This document shows, piece after piece, positions 20,192 through 29,752 of a stretch of DNA of 30,340 nucleotides (position 1 is the stretch's first letter; every line of letters begins with the position of its first letter). Source of the DNA: a virus. Location of the stretch: IMG/VR virus record IMGVR_UViG_3300030101_002473, positions 1-30,340 of that record; one strand, given 5' to 3'. Made by a program: the position numbers and the translations under genes. The notes under the pieces were generated by a model, which saw only the letters and a list, made by a program, of their open reading frames with translations, ran no database searches and was not told the DNA's origin.

Positions 20192-21118
20192 TTAGTCTAA
20201 TCTTACAATATCTGCTCCTTGAGCGTGCTGAGTACCTCCTGTAAACTTAGCTACTACTCTAATGTTGTCTGAGCCATCCAATTCTGACATATCTAGTACC
20301 TTAATCTCTGTATGGTCTCCTAATAAATCTGTACCAAAAAATAGATTACTCTTTTGAGCTGCACACATCTTGTCATCTGGCATACCTGGGCATACAGCTA
20401 TTTTTACTCCGTTGTATAACGGCACAAATGCATCGTTCATGCTGTATAATTGCTGATATCCTGCATTAGCTTGGTTCTGTAAGTATAATCTGTATGAAGT
20501 AGGCGACATGTATATGTATAAGTCCTCTTTAGTATATACTGCGCTAGGAATAGCTGCTGTAATGATACTTAAATTGTCATCTATGTTACCACTAGTGAAA
20601 GATGCACCTGCTCCTGTAGCGTTATCAGCCTCTACAATTGCTGCATCATTCTCAAAATGACCGTTTCCTGCATGCATAAAGCCTGTAAACTCACCTGCAT
20701 TAGAGCTTAATCCTGTCCATATCATTGTTTCTACATGGTCTCCAATAGTTCCTGATAAATGCGACATTAAAAACGCTGTAAAGTCATCTGACATTCCATT
20801 GTTGTGAGCTCCTGCTCTCATTTGTTCGGCTTGCCACTCTAGTAACAAGTCGTTTTTACAAAGGTCAATATTAATTTGCATGTTCTTTGGCTCTAGTACT
20901 CTTTCTGTAAGAGTTACATCACCTGCGCTAGTGAAATCACAGTTAGCATCTGTAATTAATCCACTTGTTGCTACTTTTGTTATATTTCTCTTGTACTTAA
21001 CATTCTCTAAGATAGTTAAAAACTCAAGAGATTTTGCTTCTTTTAGTGCAGCAGCTATATACTGTCCTGCATGATTTCCTGAATAATTACTTGAAATCGG
21101 TGTTACAAATCCTGGCAT
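20192..21118 (-). CDS. Major capsid protein, HK97 fold
   Basis: The 308-aa protein is of the Bacteroidota phage type. The N-terminal region (FLTILENVKYKRNI) leads to the E-loop-like segment, CDFTSAGDVTLTERVLEPKNMQINIDLCKNDL follows, then LMSHLSGTIGDHVETMIWTG, and a C-terminal P-domain with IYMSPTSYRLYL, YNGVKIAVCPGMPDD and NLFFGTDLLGDH. The scaffold and protease genes directly upstream support the call. No cleaved N-terminal delta domain is evident; the separate acidic scaffold protein probably replaces it. Confidence 0.88.
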   Translation of the reverse strand: MPGFVTPISSNYSGNHAGQYIAAALKEAKSLEFLTILENVKYKRNITKVATSGLITDANCDFTSAGDVTLTERVLEPKNMQINIDLCKNDLLLEWQAEQMRAGAHNNGMSDDFTAFLMSHLSGTIGDHVETMIWTGLSSNAGEFTGFMHAGNGHFENDAAIVEADNATGAGASFTSGNIDDNLSIITAAIPSAVYTKEDLYIYMSPTSYRLYLQNQANAGYQQLYSMNDAFVPLYNGVKIAVCPGMPDDKMCAAQKSNLFFGTDLLGDHTEIKVLDMSELDGSDNIRVVAKFTGGTQHAQGADIVRLD

Positions 21119-21137
21119 TTTTTTATTATTTTAGTTA

Positions 21138-21827
21138 TTAATTTTTTATATTACTTAGGTTGTACATGTATCTCTGTTTAGCAGACATTTTTTTCAAATC
21201 TACTGCAGATACTACTGTATTTTTTGTTTTAGCAAACTTAGATACTAATTCAGGCTTAGCAGCAGGTGCTTTTTCAAGTTTAGCTACCTGTTTAGATAAC
21301 TCTTCTTTTTCTGCATTTACTGATACAACCTCCTCCTCTAGTGTAGCTGTATTACCCTCTATTATTTCTCTTAGCTCATCTATTTGTTTTTGCATTGAGC
21401 TCATCATCTCTTTAACTGCATCGCTCATTTCAGTAACAAAAGCGTCCTTATCAAACTCTATTTCTGTAGTTTCCTTGATTTTCTTTGGCTCTCTGTTTTC
21501 TGATGCTTCGTTCATCTCTTCTTTTTCATCTTCATAATCCTCCTCATCACCTGTTTCAACCTCTTCAGCGTCCTGCTCTTTGATTTCTGCAACAACTCCT
21601 TCCTCAGTAACAGTAAAGCCTATTCCTGATTCAGTTTCGTACTCGCCTACAGGTAAAGGCATTGTAGTACCATCTTCTGTTAATACTGCTACATCTACGC
21701 CTGCTGCTAAAGCATCAGCCTCTGATGTAATTATAGTTCCGTCTACTAGCTTGTCTTGATATGCTAGCTTTGTTTCCTCAGGCTTATCTATACCTAGAGC
21801 AATTCGTATTTGTTCTTTCAAGTTCAT
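21138..21827 (-). CDS. Scaffolding protein
   Basis: The 229-aa protein has an N-terminal beta part (DGTIITSEADALAAGVDVAVL and PLPVGEYE), a highly acidic linker (residues about 85-115), then a long coiled coil (about 125-190) and a basic C-terminus (KTKNTVVSAVDLKKMSAKQRYM). This is a typical phage scaffold adjoining protease and capsid genes. It would guide procapsid assembly and be removed by the XkdF-like protease. A TATATTTAC motif lies 14 bases upstream of its ATG. Confidence 0.75.
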   Translation of the reverse strand: MNLKEQIRIALGIDKPEETKLAYQDKLVDGTIITSEADALAAGVDVAVLTEDGTTMPLPVGEYETESGIGFTVTEEGVVAEIKEQDAEEVETGDEEDYEDEKEEMNEASENREPKKIKETTEIEFDKDAFVTEMSDAVKEMMSSMQKQIDELREIIEGNTATLEEEVVSVNAEKEELSKQVAKLEKAPAAKPELVSKFAKTKNTVVSAVDLKKMSAKQRYMYNLSNIKN

Positions 21828-21841
21828 AAGATTATTTTATA

Positions 21842-21850
21842 GTAAATATA
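21842..21850 (-). promoter_or_regulatory. TATATTTAC motif upstream of scaffold/capsid genes
   Basis: Third copy of the nine-base motif, 14 bases before the scaffold ATG. On the minus strand an A-rich run precedes it. Candidate variant -7 box for the highly expressed capsid genes; no clear -33 element. Confidence 0.25.
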
Positions 21851-21857
21851 TTTTTTT

Positions 21858-22772
21858 TTAATTTGTTTCATTTTCACGCTTTATCACTCTCTCAGCCCAT
21901 CTGCGCATTACATCGCCTCCCCACAAATAGTAACTAATTGTACCACAATCATCAAAATTGCCTGTATCGTACTCCTTTGCTCTGCTGAGGTAGCTATAAA
22001 CCCTCTTTACAGTATCAAAGCTCAAAGGCTTTCTTTGGCTGATTTGCTGCGCTCTTACTTTTCCTGTTTGAGTAGCACATTTATTGCCTCTCTTTTCGTT
22101 CTCTCTAATAGCTCTTTCTGCATTTGCTGATGCACCTTTAGGATAATCTGTATACGAGGCTAAATCAAGTATGTCTGCAAGTGCCTTTAGTAAATCATCT
22201 GCTTTATTAACTTTACTAGCCTTACTCATTTTGCTCATCTTATCTACAAAATAACCCTCAATACTATAACCCTTAACCTCTTGACGCTTGACCATATCCC
22301 ACACCTTATCATTATCTATTTTCATAGATACCATCCATGTGCCTTTAGGAAGATTATCAAATCCGTATAACCTTGATTTATCCATCTTTGTATCTTGTAC
22401 TATCCATGATTCAACTGTAGTAACGCCTGCAATCCTTTCTTCATGCTCGTATGTAGCTGATTTTTGATTATTATGCATTAGATACAGCTCAGAAGCTCTT
22501 TTTACTGTAGCCTCACTAAAGTAAACATAATACTCCTCATTTGTTCTTTCATCTACTCTATAGATTTGCTTGTTTGGTATCAAAGCAGGACCTACTAACA
22601 ATCTTTTCTCCTCATCTACTTTTGCTAGTATTATATTGTTTTTTTTGTGCCTATTTAATGCAACCCAATTTTCTTCTATTGCAGGTTGATTAACTAAGCT
22701 AATTGCATCTATTGCTAATTGTTGCTGCTCATCGTCAATAATGAGCTCGACTATTCTTGTACTATTAATCAT
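21858..22772 (-). CDS. Prohead protease, XkdF/S78-like
   Basis: The 304-aa protein has the XkdF start (IVELIIDDEQQQLAIDAISLVNQPAIEENWV), a proteolytic domain with His110 (YEHEE) and Ser170 (GYSIEGYF), and GPALIPNKQIYR near 61-72. The C-terminal about 100 residues form a second module (GNKCATQTGKVRAQQ, LSFDTVKRVYSYLSRA, CGTISYYLWGGDVMRRWAE) often seen in Bacteroidota phage protease proteins. It would process scaffold or capsid proteins during maturation. It lies between the tape measure and scaffold genes. Confidence 0.8.
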   Translation of the reverse strand: MINSTRIVELIIDDEQQQLAIDAISLVNQPAIEENWVALNRHKKNNIILAKVDEEKRLLVGPALIPNKQIYRVDERTNEEYYVYFSEATVKRASELYLMHNNQKSATYEHEERIAGVTTVESWIVQDTKMDKSRLYGFDNLPKGTWMVSMKIDNDKVWDMVKRQEVKGYSIEGYFVDKMSKMSKASKVNKADDLLKALADILDLASYTDYPKGASANAERAIRENEKRGNKCATQTGKVRAQQISQRKPLSFDTVKRVYSYLSRAKEYDTGNFDDCGTISYYLWGGDVMRRWAERVIKRENETN

Positions 22773-22789
22773 TTTTATTTTTTTTATTA

Positions 22790-24523
22790 TTATAAACTAG
22801 CTCTACGCCTTATTTTACTCAGCCTATCTTGGCTCTTCGTCATGTCATCAGTAACTACAAACGCCTTAACAGGTGTTGGAGACATCATATCTAGTGCATC
22901 ACCTACATCAGGTGCTGTAGCACCTCCTCTAGCAAAACCTATGCCACCTCCTGCTACATTTATACTAGACAATAAAGGTCTGAATGCTTTTGCTGATTTT
23001 GCATTGATAACTACTTCACCTCTACTAAGCCTAGCAGGTATACTATCAGATGTACCACTACCATAGCCTCTTATTATACCTCCTCTAGCTTTAGCCTCAG
23101 GTACTTGTGTTTGCATAATTGTATCGACCTGCTTCATACCTGCAGCGATTGCTAAACCTGCATTAATAGGCGCTAAAACAGGACCTACTACAGGTATACC
23201 TACAGTAGCTGTATAAGCAGCCTGTGCTCCTGTAGCTGTATTAATAATAGTTTCTGCTAGTTTAAGCGCTTTGAATGCCTCTGTGCCCTCTCCTGCTAGA
23301 GCTGCAGCATTACCTAGTGTATCTGCAACTGCTTTTGCTTTTTGTTTCTCTAGTGCTATCTCTGCATCAGCCTCAGCCTTTGCTATACCTTTTCTGATGC
23401 CTGCATACTTATCCCTAATAGCTGTTTTTAGTGCCTCTTGATTTTCCATACCCTCTACTGCTGCTAGTGCAGCCTCTTCCTCTATACCTGCTTGTACTCT
23501 AGCTTTTTCAAACTGATTATTAGCTTGCGCTATTAGCTCTTCATTTTGCAGCTTTTGTAGCATCTCGTTGCTCTTTTTCATTCTCTCTGCTTTTGCCTTT
23601 GCATCAGCCTCCTCTTGTTTCTTGATATCATCTGCTTTTTTCTTAGCATCAGCCTCTATCTTTTTTTGTTCTGCAGCCTGCTCTCTTACTAGTGCCTGTT
23701 CCTCTGATTTCATTCGCTTTCTTTCAGAGAAATTACTTCTAGTAATTCTATGCAGCTCTGCTTCAAGAGCAGCTTCTGCATCTAAATTTTCTTGTGTTGA
23801 TTTGCTATATGAATTCTCTACTTGTTGAAATCTTAGTTTTTCTTTAGCAACATGCAGGTCTTTCTCTAGCTGTTCATCTGCTAATTTATTCGCTTGCCTC
23901 ATGAACGACAATCTCTCTTCATTAGTAAACTGCTCAATGTCTCTTGCCTGTAATCTAAGCCTCATTATTTCACTTTCTGTTTTTGCTTTCTCTACACTTG
24001 CCTCTCTCTCAAATTTCTGTAAAGCAAGCCTATCTTTTTCTAGCTGTGATGCAGACTGCATTTCAGTTCTAGTTTGCTCGCCAAAATTCTTTACACCGTC
24101 TATAGCCTCAGCAATACCGTCTTTAAAAGCGTTGAAATCGCCTGTTAATAGATTGAAAAAAGCTTTTCCTAGATTAGATACTATATCTGTGATGTTACCC
24201 ACTACTACTCCTACCTGTGCTAGAATACCTTTTAATTTTGACGCTCCCTCTTCACTGTCTTTAAAGAATTGCACCATACTACCTATAACTACTACAAAAG
24301 CACCTATACCTGTTGATATTAAACCTGCTTTAATACTACCAAACAATACTTTAGCTGTAGTTTTAACTCCTACCATAGCTGCTTTAACTTTTCCAAATGC
24401 TGCGCTCAATAGCGTTGTTTCTTGCTTAGCTTCTTTTGTGCTTGCTGATACTTTGTCAATATCTTTTTTTGCTTTAACTGCATCTGTAACTAAGCTTAGT
24501 ACTATTTGCTCTCCTATTGCCAT
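22790..24523 (-). CDS. Tail tape measure protein
   Basis: The 577-aa protein has an N-terminal helical region, a strongly hydrophobic segment (GLISTGIGAFVVVIGSMVQFF), a long Ala/Glu/Lys/Gln-rich coiled coil (about 165-400), further hydrophobic Ala/Gly-rich segments (AAYTATVGIPVVGPVLAPINAG) and a C-terminal GGIIRGYGSGTSDSIPARLSRGEVVI module typical of tape measures. Lengths of this size imply a tail of roughly 80-90 nm if all is helical. It lies upstream of the capsid genes, far from its chaperone-like gene. Confidence 0.85.
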   Translation of the reverse strand: MAIGEQIVLSLVTDAVKAKKDIDKVSASTKEAKQETTLLSAAFGKVKAAMVGVKTTAKVLFGSIKAGLISTGIGAFVVVIGSMVQFFKDSEEGASKLKGILAQVGVVVGNITDIVSNLGKAFFNLLTGDFNAFKDGIAEAIDGVKNFGEQTRTEMQSASQLEKDRLALQKFEREASVEKAKTESEIMRLRLQARDIEQFTNEERLSFMRQANKLADEQLEKDLHVAKEKLRFQQVENSYSKSTQENLDAEAALEAELHRITRSNFSERKRMKSEEQALVREQAAEQKKIEADAKKKADDIKKQEEADAKAKAERMKKSNEMLQKLQNEELIAQANNQFEKARVQAGIEEEAALAAVEGMENQEALKTAIRDKYAGIRKGIAKAEADAEIALEKQKAKAVADTLGNAAALAGEGTEAFKALKLAETIINTATGAQAAYTATVGIPVVGPVLAPINAGLAIAAGMKQVDTIMQTQVPEAKARGGIIRGYGSGTSDSIPARLSRGEVVINAKSAKAFRPLLSSINVAGGGIGFARGGATAPDVGDALDMMSPTPVKAFVVTDDMTKSQDRLSKIRRRASL

Positions 24524-24524
24524 A

Positions 24525-24653
24525 CTATTTTATTTTGTATTTGCCGTTAATAAATTCATTCTCTATATCTGTTATCATAGGTAGTGTAGACTTAATACAC
24601 TCTATACCTATAAGTATATTTTTTTTGATAATGTGCAATATATCTTGGTCCAT
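24525..24653 (-). CDS. Small hypothetical protein upstream of tape measure (42 aa)
   Basis: ATG 24651-24653, TAG 24525-24527, one base before the tape measure ATG. The 42-aa product (DQDILHIIKKNILIGIECI, then LPMITDIENEFINGKYKIK) is amphipathic and helical. The tight junction with the tape measure gene, and the lack of any other reading for this gap, support it. The function is unknown; small genes at this place in other phages are often tail assembly factors. Confidence 0.6.
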   Translation of the reverse strand: MDQDILHIIKKNILIGIECIKSTLPMITDIENEFINGKYKIK

Positions 24654-24658
24654 AATTT

Positions 24659-24696
24659 ACGTTTTTTGTACGTTTTTGTACGTTTTAAGCGACTTT
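24659..24696 (-). repeat. Partial copy of the A/B repeat (element C)
   Basis: The minus strand reads AGTCGCTTAAAACGTAC, five A, CGTAC and six A. This matches the GCTTAAAACG and hairpin half of repeats A and B, but in opposite orientation on the genome. It lies in the 81-base gap between the 290-aa fibre gene and the 42-aa gene. Confidence 0.5.
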
Positions 24697-24734
24697 CTCA
24701 TATTTTCTAACCTCATACCTACCGTATATAATTT

Positions 24735-25607
24735 TTAGCCTGCTGCGAGGCTTGTTGCGTTTCTAAATTCTGTGAAATCAACCGTTGCCGTCCACTCTAC
24801 TGTTCTATCAGCATCACCTCTAACTGTTATCTTGAAATCAGTACCTGCAATAGCTGCTGTAGGCCTCCAATTAGTAACAGTACCTACTCTAGACATAGTT
24901 TTTCTAGTACGGCTAATTGATAATGTACCGTTTCTGTTAATAACTACTCCTCTCTCTAGCCATGAACAGAAATCACCTGTACTAAACTCTTCATTCTCAG
25001 CACCTGTAGCTACAGCTACTACTGCTGCATTAAAATACATAATACTGTTAGTAGGAATAGGGTAAAAATTCGTACCATCGTTATTTATATGCGCATTAAC
25101 TGTGCCTCCTGTAGTAGTTGTTCTGCCAAATATAACTCTAGTATACTGTCTTTCTCCTAGTATATCACCTACACTAGAGCCTCCGTGTACATAATGATTA
25201 TGTATAGTAGCATTACCTGAATAACCTGTTACGCTACAATTAACTAAGGGTACTTCTAGATTATCTGTTAATTCTTGTATTATATTGTACTCTCCTGTAA
25301 TACTGTTATTACTACCCGTAAGTATCTGATTGTGACGGCCTGCTACTATGTTATTATTAGCGTTTTTACCTACAATATTACTAGTAGCTGTAATTCTTTT
25401 GCCTGTTCTAACAGGCTGAGCCATTCTTCTCTGATTAGGCCTCAATTGACATGTATTGTTTACAAAAACATAACCGTATGCCTCGCACTCTTCTTTTGTA
25501 GGCGTTGCCTCTACTAAGCCATCACCTACAAACTCTTCAAATGTAACTACATGTGTTGTTGCATCTATGCTCTTTGGCCTCTTTGTTTGCCCTATCTTGA
25601 AATCCAT
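24735..25607 (-). CDS. Tail fibre/adhesin with YadA-like repeats
   Basis: In this 290-aa protein residues about 75-110 contain a short beta-roll of the YadA-head type with repeating N-I-G/N spacing (SNIVGKNANNNIVAG, HNQILTGSNNSITG). The C-terminal part is beta-rich (YTRVIFGRTTTTGG, IMYFNAAVVAVATG, GTLSISRTRKTMSRVG). This architecture is typical of trimeric receptor-binding fibres. It begins right after the 714-aa gene's stop, within the tail cluster, supporting a host-recognition role. Confidence 0.65.
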   Translation of the reverse strand: MDFKIGQTKRPKSIDATTHVVTFEEFVGDGLVEATPTKEECEAYGYVFVNNTCQLRPNQRRMAQPVRTGKRITATSNIVGKNANNNIVAGRHNQILTGSNNSITGEYNIIQELTDNLEVPLVNCSVTGYSGNATIHNHYVHGGSSVGDILGERQYTRVIFGRTTTTGGTVNAHINNDGTNFYPIPTNSIMYFNAAVVAVATGAENEEFSTGDFCSWLERGVVINRNGTLSISRTRKTMSRVGTVTNWRPTAAIAGTDFKITVRGDADRTVEWTATVDFTEFRNATSLAAG

Positions 25608-25608
25608 A

Positions 25609-27753
25609 TTATAAATCTCTAATTAATACCATTGTTACCTTACTAAAATCTCCAGGCTTGTACTCTATCTTTAGTATCCTATACTTTCTACTTCTAATGA
25701 TGTACACATCGTTAAAATTATGCGCATTAATATCGATACTAGTTAGTAACATCTTACACTCAACAATCCTAGTTTCACTATCATAGAGCTCATCTATATA
25801 TCTTGACCAATACTTATTATACAAGCTATCTAGTACAACACCCCCTCCTTGATAATTATAATTCACTGAGTTGAAATCTACACTTTCAGATGTACTAGTC
25901 ATAGGATGTTCTGATGCAGGTGTTAGTAGTGTATAGTTATTAACAGTAGTGCCTGGCTTGAATTCTACAGATGACGTTGCTAGTGTTTGTTTACCATGAT
26001 TGTAAAGCACTCTCATTACATTATCAAAACTATAACTATCTTCAATGTCTTTAATCATAGGTGCTATATGCTCTGTAGAGCCCTCATAATCCTGTACTAA
26101 GGTGTTAGAGAATACAGGTATTGTAACCTCGTCTACATCATTGTCTACTATTTCAATTCCTGTTTCAAAATTTACTGCATAAAAATTTACTACAGGATTA
26201 CCCATAGATGCATATATCAAGTCATCTTCATCGACCTGATGCCTAAATAGTATTGACCTTGATAAGCCGTCAATAGGCGTTATCTTGTACTCATCCATTT
26301 CGAACTTATGCGACCAATTTCTAGTAGTGCCTGATACTACCCAATCCTTATATGGCTCTATTAATAGATTAGTAGTATCGTTTACATCTTCCATAATTAC
26401 TAGGTTGTACATGTCAATAAATGATTTGAAAAACTCCCACTGTGATATTTCTCCTTTGCCTCTAATCATTGAGCTAGTTATATTAACACCTGTAGTTAGT
26501 ACAGCCATCCTTATCTTAGTATCGTTATCTGTACCTGCTGTATAACTTACATTAGCTGATGAGCCTCCACTAGCTGAGGCCTCATGATATATCTGTATCT
26601 CTACAGTTGAGCCTGCAAAAAACCTCATTAATCCTAGAAAGCCACCAATATTTTGTGTGCTGTACGTTATCTGTTGTCCTGATACTACATTCTTTTTTTG
26701 ATATACTATAGTGTTAGTGAAAACAGGACTAGTAACACCTGTGCTAACAAATCTTATCTTGAAATCCTTAGTACCTCCTCCTGACCATTGTGGCTTTAAA
26801 TGTACGCTAAGAGCTAAATCTGTATCTCCTGATACATCAAACCTGTCTGCAGTAATATCGTAGAATTGTGCGCCTAAAATTGAGCCTATGTTGTTAAAAG
26901 CTGTGAAATCTATGTTGTGATATGTATTAACAGCAAAACTAGCTGCAGTAGGTGTAATTACCTCAGAAATCCCTTGACCAAATGTACCTGCTGCAGGCTC
27001 GTATTGACCATGATTTAGGTCTACGTACAGTTTTTGGAATGTAGCGCTATCTAAGAATGTAGATGTATACCTGTATCCTGCATCTTCAAATATCCTGTTT
27101 AGTATGTACCATGCTTTTATCCACGGCCTGAAATGGTCTGTTTGTGTGCCTGGACTTTTTACTTCACCTGTACCTGTATCATAATAACCACTACTATTAT
27201 AATCTACTAAAGGATATGCTACTACATCTGTTGTGTTCGTTCCTGCTGTTCCTGCAAAACTACCTGTAGCAAAATTTGCATCACATACTACAGCTCCGTT
27301 TGTAGCTGCGTTATAGTGTGTAGTAGTGCTAAACTCATGTGATAGCTCATTAAAATCTATATCTAGTAATTTTTTTTCTCCTAGTATATCTTTGAAATTT
27401 GTGCTTTCTGAGAATACTGTTACCTCGTATTGGTGTGTATCGTCTTTGTATACGATTTCGTTAAGCTGTAAATAGCCTGAGAATATCTCTATTGTACCTT
27501 GCTTAATAATACATGCTGTTCTTACATGTGGATTAAATGTGCTAGATACATTAATACTAAAAACATGTGCAAAAGCTTTTACGTTGTTTTTTGTTCCAGG
27601 TAGGCTAAATGTATTACTGTGATTAGATGATTTCTCAGCTATGTTTACAAAGTCATCTGCATTGTACACTAAAGGTATAGGCTCATTACTGAACAAATCG
27701 AGCTGGAATACTGATGCATTGTCTTGCTTGAATATTAGTAGTCTTGTTTGCAT
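25609..27753 (-). CDS. Large tail hub/baseplate protein
   Basis: The 714-aa protein resembles tail-associated proteins of Bacteroidota phages. It opens with a beta region (TRLLIFKQDNASVFQLDLFSN, SNTFSLPGTKNN, GTIEIFSGYLQLNEI), then WYILNRIFEDAGYRYTS near 215-231, a beta-sandwich middle, and FFKSFIDMYNLVIMEDV near 450-466 with YSFDNVMRVLYNHG later. The pattern suggests a Tal-like hub at the tail tip. It shares a TAATG-type junction with the 482-aa gene. No enzymatic domain was recognised. Confidence 0.6.
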   Translation of the reverse strand: MQTRLLIFKQDNASVFQLDLFSNEPIPLVYNADDFVNIAEKSSNHSNTFSLPGTKNNVKAFAHVFSINVSSTFNPHVRTACIIKQGTIEIFSGYLQLNEIVYKDDTHQYEVTVFSESTNFKDILGEKKLLDIDFNELSHEFSTTTHYNAATNGAVVCDANFATGSFAGTAGTNTTDVVAYPLVDYNSSGYYDTGTGEVKSPGTQTDHFRPWIKAWYILNRIFEDAGYRYTSTFLDSATFQKLYVDLNHGQYEPAAGTFGQGISEVITPTAASFAVNTYHNIDFTAFNNIGSILGAQFYDITADRFDVSGDTDLALSVHLKPQWSGGGTKDFKIRFVSTGVTSPVFTNTIVYQKKNVVSGQQITYSTQNIGGFLGLMRFFAGSTVEIQIYHEASASGGSSANVSYTAGTDNDTKIRMAVLTTGVNITSSMIRGKGEISQWEFFKSFIDMYNLVIMEDVNDTTNLLIEPYKDWVVSGTTRNWSHKFEMDEYKITPIDGLSRSILFRHQVDEDDLIYASMGNPVVNFYAVNFETGIEIVDNDVDEVTIPVFSNTLVQDYEGSTEHIAPMIKDIEDSYSFDNVMRVLYNHGKQTLATSSVEFKPGTTVNNYTLLTPASEHPMTSTSESVDFNSVNYNYQGGGVVLDSLYNKYWSRYIDELYDSETRIVECKMLLTSIDINAHNFNDVYIIRSRKYRILKIEYKPGDFSKVTMVLIRDL

Positions 27754-29201
27754 TAGAAGCTTAGATTAAAATTTTGATTTTTTTGTACATTAATAGTGCT
27801 ATCTACTTCTAGCTCTACCTCATATTGTGCTACCTTGTCATTAGCTTTAGTATATCGCTCATATTTTGTAGAGGATAATATTACAGGTGTCAAGTAACCG
27901 AACTCCTGCTCATCTAAGTTATTACCTGCATCAAATGGATTTTCTTTACCTACTATATATACTTCAGGCGATGTAAACAGCTCTTCTAGCCATATAGCCT
28001 CATCATCAACAACCCAATCTGAATTACATGTAATACTCTCTTTAGCTCTAGTTTGATATACTCTATTATTTCTGTTCCAATTAAACCTAGTTAAGCCAAT
28101 CTGATACTGCACGTCATCTCTAGTAGTAGTATCTCTTTCTATATCAACCTCTCTAAATGATTTTTTTGTGAAATTATAGTAATCCCAAGCACCGTGCCTA
28201 TTAAGCCAACATAGCCGTATAGTTTCGTAGCCTTTACAGTCGTCTGTTTGCTTAATAAAGGTATATTCTCTTGATGTTCTTGTAGTATTATCATATAATG
28301 CTACTGTGTAGCTTGTAGATGCATTATAAGCGTTAATCCATGATGAATATATCGAGTTATTAGCAGGGCCTATGCCTATGTATTGCAGCATAAATCTAGC
28401 GTGTACTATATCTGTATCACTAGAACAATCTCTACCTCCATTAGCATTACTTGCTACTCTATCAACACTAGTACCGTTAGAAAATGTGAATTTTACTCTA
28501 TCCCACTTAGCAGCAACACCATTAATAAATCCTGCTAGTATTCCAAATGTACCATAGTCTCCATCTCTTATGTACTGTGTAGTAGGGCCATTAGTTAAAA
28601 ATTTTGATGTGCCTGTGTTCGTTGCTACATAAGGCCCTCCGTATATGCTTTGATTGAATGAGTTTGCATCATTTACATGAGCTCCAAAATGACCTAGTGT
28701 TCTATCTACAGATTGTCCTCCGTTAGGTACAACGCCATTAAATACGCTATTGTCTGCAAATATTTTCAAATCAGGATATACAGCAGATGGTGTTGTTAAG
28801 CTACTAGCATACTCTTCACCTACTCTGACATTAAAATGTATTAGTGAAGCAAAATTTGTTGCAAATTTGTCAATGAAATGTATGCTAAAAATGTTCAGCA
28901 TTAGGCCTGATGGCGAATTGCCTTTAAACGTAGGAAAAGGCGATTGTAAATGTGTGTGATTATCTACAGAAACATGTTGCTCTAATATTTCTCTAATATT
29001 AACATTACCGATATTCACTGCTCCAGGAGACACTCTTAATCTTACATCTAAAGGTCCTGGTACGGTGCTGATATGAAACCTAATATCAAAAATAAACTTG
29101 AATTTAGGTTGTGTTACGTTACTACTAGTTACTGAATATAACCAATCTTGTCCTGCAGGGCCAAAATTATACTTAGGTTGTCTTAATACTGTTATCGCCA
29201 T
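27753..29201 (-). CDS. Tail tip protein (482 aa), common marine phage type
   Basis: The 482-aa protein begins AITVLRQPKYNFGPAGQDWLYSV, then FKFIFDIRF and GPLDVRLRVSPG, and has a diagnostic ETIRLCWLNRHGAWDYYNF near 323-341 with a C-terminal YLTPVILSSTKYERY. This type is frequent in uncultured tailed phages next to hub proteins; a distal-tail or baseplate role is likely. Rich in aromatic residues and beta strands. Function inferred from position and pattern only. Confidence 0.6.
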   Translation of the reverse strand: MAITVLRQPKYNFGPAGQDWLYSVTSSNVTQPKFKFIFDIRFHISTVPGPLDVRLRVSPGAVNIGNVNIREILEQHVSVDNHTHLQSPFPTFKGNSPSGLMLNIFSIHFIDKFATNFASLIHFNVRVGEEYASSLTTPSAVYPDLKIFADNSVFNGVVPNGGQSVDRTLGHFGAHVNDANSFNQSIYGGPYVATNTGTSKFLTNGPTTQYIRDGDYGTFGILAGFINGVAAKWDRVKFTFSNGTSVDRVASNANGGRDCSSDTDIVHARFMLQYIGIGPANNSIYSSWINAYNASTSYTVALYDNTTRTSREYTFIKQTDDCKGYETIRLCWLNRHGAWDYYNFTKKSFREVDIERDTTTRDDVQYQIGLTRFNWNRNNRVYQTRAKESITCNSDWVVDDEAIWLEELFTSPEVYIVGKENPFDAGNNLDEQEFGYLTPVILSSTKYERYTKANDKVAQYEVELEVDSTINVQKNQNFNLSF

Positions 29202-29203
29202 AA

Positions 29204-29752
29204 TTATTTCATTGTATCCATAGTAGCTCTCATAAATGAAGCAACATCCTTTGCATACATGTTTATTATCTCCTGTGGTATCCTCTTGAAATGCATGTTA
29301 AAAGCATCTCTAAAAAAATATCTAGGAGGTATACCCTGTTCAGATATTGCTCTACCTATTAAATAAGCTACACTATTAATATTTTTACTGTTTTTTTCTA
29401 TGAATTTACCTGTTTGTAAATCTCTTAGCCTTAGTGGCTTAATTTTTATCCAATTACGAATAGCGCTCGGAGGTGGCTGCTTTGCGCCTGCTCTCCTACC
29501 ATACTCTACGTACTTCCAATGCTCCTCAGCTCCGAACTGCAGCTCTACTGTTCCACTAGGATATACTATTAGATAGTAATTTAAGCTATCAGATAATTTT
29601 TTTTCACTAGTATCTGATTTGCCTCTCTTGAACTTCTTACCAGGCTTGCCTACTCTATTAGCTAAATTCCACTTAGCCCTAGCCACTACCTTTTTAGCAA
29701 ACTTATGTAGAGCTTTTTCTGTTTGTTTAAGCTGTATTGCTCCAAAGGTCAT
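29204..29752 (-). CDS. HK97 gp10-like neck/tail completion protein
   Basis: The 182-aa protein has a basic N-terminal helical region, then YVEYGRRAGAKQPPPSAIRNWIK, AYLIGRAISEQGIPPRYFFRDAF and a C-terminal helix. The Y-E-G-R, Pro-P and PxYFFRxAF motifs are those of the HK97 gp10 family, which connects tail to head. It shares its ATG with the preceding stop region (155-aa gene ends at 29752). Good fit in length and context. Confidence 0.75.
   Translation of the reverse strand: MTFGAIQLKQTEKALHKFAKKVVARAKWNLANRVGKPGKKFKRGKSDTSEKKLSDSLNYYLIVYPSGTVELQFGAEEHWKYVEYGRRAGAKQPPPSAIRNWIKIKPLRLRDLQTGKFIEKNSKNINSVAYLIGRAISEQGIPPRYFFRDAFNMHFKRIPQEIINMYAKDVASFMRATMDTMK

Noticed and set aside
23901-24584. 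Long plus-strand ORF opposite the tape measure gene
   Set aside because: It mirrors the coiled-coil coding of the tape measure; the hydrophobic, Ser/Leu-rich product is the usual antisense shadow. The same holds for other plus-strand ORFs across the window.
26556-26562. CTGATGA followed by a GCCTC/GAGGC stem on the plus strand
   Set aside because: It looks like the start of a hammerhead, but the GAAA core is replaced by CTCA and no stem I or III follows; it lies within the 714-aa coding sequence.
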